Assembly (NCBI GenBank): GCA_023437865.1
Contig: JAEZFE010000136.1
Span: forward strand, 1 to 8,453
Direction: 5' to 3'
From: Pseudomonadota bacterium
Lineage (GTDB): Bacteria; Pseudomonadota; Alphaproteobacteria; Rhodospirillales; Magnetospirillaceae
Length of the DNA: 8,453 nucleotides
In this document: in pieces, positions 6,057 to 8,453 of the stretch
How positions within the stretch are numbered: position 1 is the first letter of the stretch
How the letters are laid out: every line of letters starts with the position of its first letter
Notes under the pieces: generated by a model
What the model saw: the letters and a program-made list of their open reading frames with translations, nothing else
The model's database searches: none
Told to the model about the DNA's origin: nothing
Program-made: the position numbers and the translations under genes

Positions 6057-8278
6057 TCGGCGGCTCCGGCGAGGGGGATAAGATCGTCGTTATGGGCGAT
6101 GGCGGCATGGCCGCCGGGGCAGAGCTGCTCCATCAGGGCGGCCCAGCGGGCGGAATGGAGGCGGCGGTTGTAGGCGCAGGCGATGCCGCGCATGTAGCCG
6201 GCATGCCGCGAGATGGAGCGGCGCTCCAGATGGAACAGCTCGGCGGCGGGCTGATAGCGGATGTCGAAACCGGCGGCGCGGACCTTCAGGCAGAGGTCGG
6301 AATCCTCGTAATCGCCGATGATGTAGTCCTCGCTGAAGCCGCCGAGCTGATGAAACAGCGCAGTGGGCATCAGCACGGCGGCGCCGGTCACCGCCGGCAC
6401 CGAGCGGGCGCGGCAGGCGGGGGCGAAGTCGCGCGGCATGCCCTTGAAGTAATGCTGGTTCAGCCAGGCGCCCTTGAGGTCCTTCTGGAAAAACATGCCG
6501 GCATGCTGCAGCGACTGGTCGTCGAACAGCAGCTTGGGGCCCACCGCGCCGACCTGCGGGTCGGCCAGTTCGGCCAGCATGGGCGCCAGCCAGCCGGGAC
6601 GGTCGGGGATGACGTCGGAATTCAAAAGCAGCACGGCGGGCGCCCGCGCCGCCAGGGCGCCGGTGTTGCAGGCCGACGAGAAGCCGTAATTGCCGCTTTG
6701 CACCAGCAGCGTCATGGGCAGGCCGTACAGCGCGTGCAGGCCCAGCAGCAGGTGTTCGACCTCCTCGCGCTGTTCGGGGGAATCCAGCACATAGATCAGC
6801 TCCACCCCGGCCAGCGAGCGGTCGATGGCGAAGGCGGCGATCTGAAAGCGCAGGAAATCGAGCACGCGGTAAAGCGGCACCACGATGGAGGCGACCGGAT
6901 GGGCCGGGGCGGTGCCGAAGGTCACCAGCTCGGGCTCGCGCCGGGTCGCCATGTAGGCGGCATGCAGGTGCGAGGCGGCGGGGGTGATGCACTCGGCCAT
7001 GACCCGCTCGCTGGCGAAGGCGGGGGGCATGGCGCCCAGCACCGCGTCGCGTGCCTGGGACAGGCCGAGCGGCGGCAAAGCGGGAACCACGTCCAGCGCG
7101 GCGCCCGAGCGCAGGTGCAGCTCGAAGCGGTGCTGGTGGCAGGCCGGGCCGTTGTCACCGCCGGGCAGGTAGGCGACGAAGCCCGAGCGGTCGGCCGCGC
7201 CGCGCTCGCCGAATTGCTCGGCCACGTCGGGGCGGGGGAAGCGGAACAGCGGCACGTCCAACGGCCGGCGGTCGCCCCGCGGCGAGATGGCGTCCATGCG
7301 GCTGATCATGGACAGGGGATCGCGCAGCCAGCCGGCGACGAACAGGCCGCCGGCATGGTGGTGGACAGCCAGGTCCACATCGGCCCCCAGCGGGCGGCTC
7401 TTCGCGAAGACCGGCTTGCGCGGCAATGGCGCCAGCAACTGCATGTCCTCCAGCATGGCGGTCGCCATGGGGCGGTTCGATGCGGCCAAGCCGGCAGCCA
7501 CGTATTCGCGCAAGGGGGCGGCGACATTGCCGCGCTCCAGCCAGTCCAGCAAGCGCAGGCGCGGCGCCGCGCCGCGCACCACGCGGCAGGCCATGCCGCC
7601 GTCGCGTCCGATCAGCACGATGCGGGCGCCGTCGGCGGCGCCGTCCAGCATTAAATGCATGGGAATCTGGCCGCCCTTGGCGCGGGCGGGATGCAGCAGC
7701 GGCAGGATGGTCTGTGGCCGTACCTGCTGGCGGTCGACCACCAGCACGCGCGCCACTTCTCCGGCGGCCTGCGGCAGGCTTCCCTCGGCCAGCACCAGCC
7801 CCGGCACGGCTTCCATGGCGGGAACCAGGGCGGCGGGTTCGGGGAAGACTTCGGCCAGCAGGGCCAGCGCGACGGCGCTGAACGCCTTGTCCTGCTTGCG
7901 GGCAAAGGCCGAGCGGCAGAAATCCAGCAGCGTGCCGATCAGCCGGGCCTGGGCCGATGGGGTCAGGCCGGCGGCCAGCGCGGAAGCATCGAACGGGTGG
8001 AGGCGCGGCGTTTCGGCGAAGGGGGCGCCGCCTTCGGTCAGGCTCAGCGCACCGGCCCGCAGCGGCTTGGGCCAGCGGAACGCCACCACGGTGCGGCTGC
8101 CGCCCCAGGTGGTGGGCAGAACCAGGCTGGCATGGGGGCGGGGCAGCAACTTGCCATCGACGCGCGGCGCCACCGGGCCGGACTTCGCCAAAACGGCATT
8201 GTCCCAGACGGCGAGCACGGCTTCGCCGACCAGGGCATGAAGGCTGGGGTTGGTCACGTCCAGTCGCGGGTCCGGCAT
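6053..8278 (-). CDS. Large GT2-type glycosyltransferase with an N-terminal accessory region
   Basis: This 741-aa protein carries a GT-A fold family 2 glycosyltransferase domain at its C-terminus (about 463-700), which transfers sugar from a nucleotide-sugar donor. ASIVVPLYRVLDFLRFQI (463-480) is the first strand and helix, D499 in ELIYVLDS is the nucleotide-binding Asp, LLLNSDVIP (550-558) carries the DXD-equivalent, and GDYEDSDLCLKVRAAGF (655-671) holds the ED catalytic-base motif. Residues 1-450 are an accessory region of unknown function, including GGLFVAGWLRDP (310-321), shared with the 722-aa paralogue. No membrane segments are apparent, so it is probably cytoplasmic. The ATG at 8278 was preferred because TGAGG lies nine bases upstream. 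A GTG at 8293 would add five residues but has no visible ribosome-binding site. It is the first gene after the terminator and overlaps the methyltransferase start as ATGA. Confidence 0.93.
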   Translation of the reverse strand: MPDPRLDVTNPSLHALVGEAVLAVWDNAVLAKSGPVAPRVDGKLLPRPHASLVLPTTWGGSRTVVAFRWPKPLRAGALSLTEGGAPFAETPRLHPFDASALAAGLTPSAQARLIGTLLDFCRSAFARKQDKAFSAVALALLAEVFPEPAALVPAMEAVPGLVLAEGSLPQAAGEVARVLVVDRQQVRPQTILPLLHPARAKGGQIPMHLMLDGAADGARIVLIGRDGGMACRVVRGAAPRLRLLDWLERGNVAAPLREYVAAGLAASNRPMATAMLEDMQLLAPLPRKPVFAKSRPLGADVDLAVHHHAGGLFVAGWLRDPLSMISRMDAISPRGDRRPLDVPLFRFPRPDVAEQFGERGAADRSGFVAYLPGGDNGPACHQHRFELHLRSGAALDVVPALPPLGLSQARDAVLGAMPPAFASERVMAECITPAASHLHAAYMATRREPELVTFGTAPAHPVASIVVPLYRVLDFLRFQIAAFAIDRSLAGVELIYVLDSPEQREEVEHLLLGLHALYGLPMTLLVQSGNYGFSSACNTGALAARAPAVLLLNSDVIPDRPGWLAPMLAELADPQVGAVGPKLLFDDQSLQHAGMFFQKDLKGAWLNQHYFKGMPRDFAPACRARSVPAVTGAAVLMPTALFHQLGGFSEDYIIGDYEDSDLCLKVRAAGFDIRYQPAAELFHLERRSISRHAGYMRGIACAYNRRLHSARWAALMEQLCPGGHAAIAHNDDLIPLAGAAE

Positions 8279-8287
8279 GCGGAACGG

Positions 8288-8292
8288 CCTCA
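8288..8292 (-). promoter_or_regulatory. Shine-Dalgarno deciding the start of the large GT2 gene
   Basis: The minus strand reads GTGAGGCCGTTCCGCATG. TGAGG stands nine bases before the ATG at 8278. It overlaps the alternative GTG start at 8293, which itself has no purine-rich stretch at a suitable distance, so the ATG is the better start. Confidence 0.5.
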
Positions 8293-8304
8293 CAGCTTGT
8301 GCGG

Positions 8305-8344
8305 AAAAAGGGGAAGGCGCCGGCCCAGGGATGGACCGGCGCCT
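8305..8344 (-). terminator. Rho-independent terminator after the secreted-protein gene
   Basis: Arms at 8315-8326 and 8333-8344 form a 12-bp, almost all G+C stem (one G-U wobble on the minus-strand RNA) around a six-base loop. On the minus strand it is followed by T, four C and then five T (8305-8309). The stem starts 13 bases after the TAA at 8358-8360. The interrupted U-tract suggests incomplete termination. No convincing -35/-10 promoter is seen between it and the GT2 start 27 bases further on, so the downstream operon probably depends on read-through. Confidence 0.75.
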
Positions 8345-8357
8345 AGTGGCTTAGTGG

Positions 8358-8453
8358 TTAGTGCACCACGAAGAAGGAGTTGGGGTTGTGGTGGATGTCG
8401 TCGGCGGACACGCCCACCAGGGTGATGGTGTTGCCGTGGCCCAGGTCGATGAC
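8358..8453 (-). CDS. C-terminal end of a probable type I secreted (RTX or S-layer-like) protein, runs off right edge
   Basis: Only the last 31 codons and the TAA are in the window. The peptide reads VIDLGHGNTITLVGVSADDI followed by HHNPNSFFVVH. The pattern of an Asp, a short Gly-rich turn, a hydrophobic strand NTITLVGV, an acidic stretch and a terminal run of hydrophobic residues resembles the C-terminal secretion signal of RTX/hemolysin-type proteins exported by type I systems (compare the common form DLGxGDTITLxGVxxxDLxxxDFxF). The PrtD-type exporter gene at the other end of the same operon supports this. The gene is separated from the downstream operon by a strong hairpin, as expected for an abundant product. 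What the body of the protein is (adhesin, S-layer protein or enzyme) cannot be seen. Confidence 0.7.
   Translation of the reverse strand, partial: VIDLGHGNTITLVGVSADDIHHNPNSFFVVH

Noticed and set aside
6092..7654. A 520-codon open frame on the plus strand
   Set aside because: It is antisense to the 741-aa GT2 gene, with the same His/Gln/Gly/Ala-rich shadow composition. The minus-strand frame has clear GT2 motifs.
8344..8365. Short repeated TAGTG units near the end of the secreted-protein gene
   Set aside because: Three copies of five bases over some 20 bases, between a stop codon and a hairpin, are too short and few to call a functional repeat.
1..8453. CRISPR arrays, tRNA or rRNA genes, insertion sequences
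   Set aside because: No spaced identical repeats, no tRNA-like cloverleaf and no transposase or terminal inverted repeats were seen by reading both strands. Almost all of the window is occupied by coding sequence.

Overview
The window is uniformly G+C-rich bacterial DNA. Every supported gene lies on the minus strand, so it is described right to left, in the direction of transcription. Codon use (strong G/C at third positions) and the families present fit an alphaproteobacterium, possibly a Rhodospirillales member such as Magnetospirillum. That placement is an inference: there is no rRNA or other marker here.

Layout. (1) At the right edge are the last 31 codons of a protein whose end resembles the C-terminus of a type I secreted (RTX or S-layer-like) protein. 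(2) It is followed by a strong GC hairpin with an interrupted U-tract, a likely leaky terminator. (3) Five tightly packed genes follow: a large GT2-type glycosyltransferase (741 aa), a class I SAM-dependent methyltransferase (284 aa), a GT4-type glycosyltransferase (422 aa), a second large GT2-fold protein (722 aa) whose usual catalytic acidic residues are replaced, and a second GT4-type glycosyltransferase (about 430 aa). (4) At the left edge is the first 147 codons of a PrtD-family type I secretion ABC transporter.

The gene junctions are very tight: two ATGA overlaps, two cases where a stop codon overlaps the next Shine-Dalgarno, and one short gap. This indicates a single translationally coupled operon. 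The order GT2, methyltransferase, GT4, GT2-like, GT4 looks like a GT2+GT4 cassette that was duplicated, after which one GT2 copy lost its active-site residues.

Working model (inference): the operon links glycan synthesis and methylation to type I export of a surface protein. The glycosyltransferases either glycosylate the exported protein in the cytoplasm before export, or build a surface glycan that anchors it. The second option has a precedent in Caulobacter, where the S-layer gene and its type I exporter lie next to O-antigen genes. No stretch longer than 300 bases lacks a gene. The only real intergenic region is the roughly 80 bases around the terminator.
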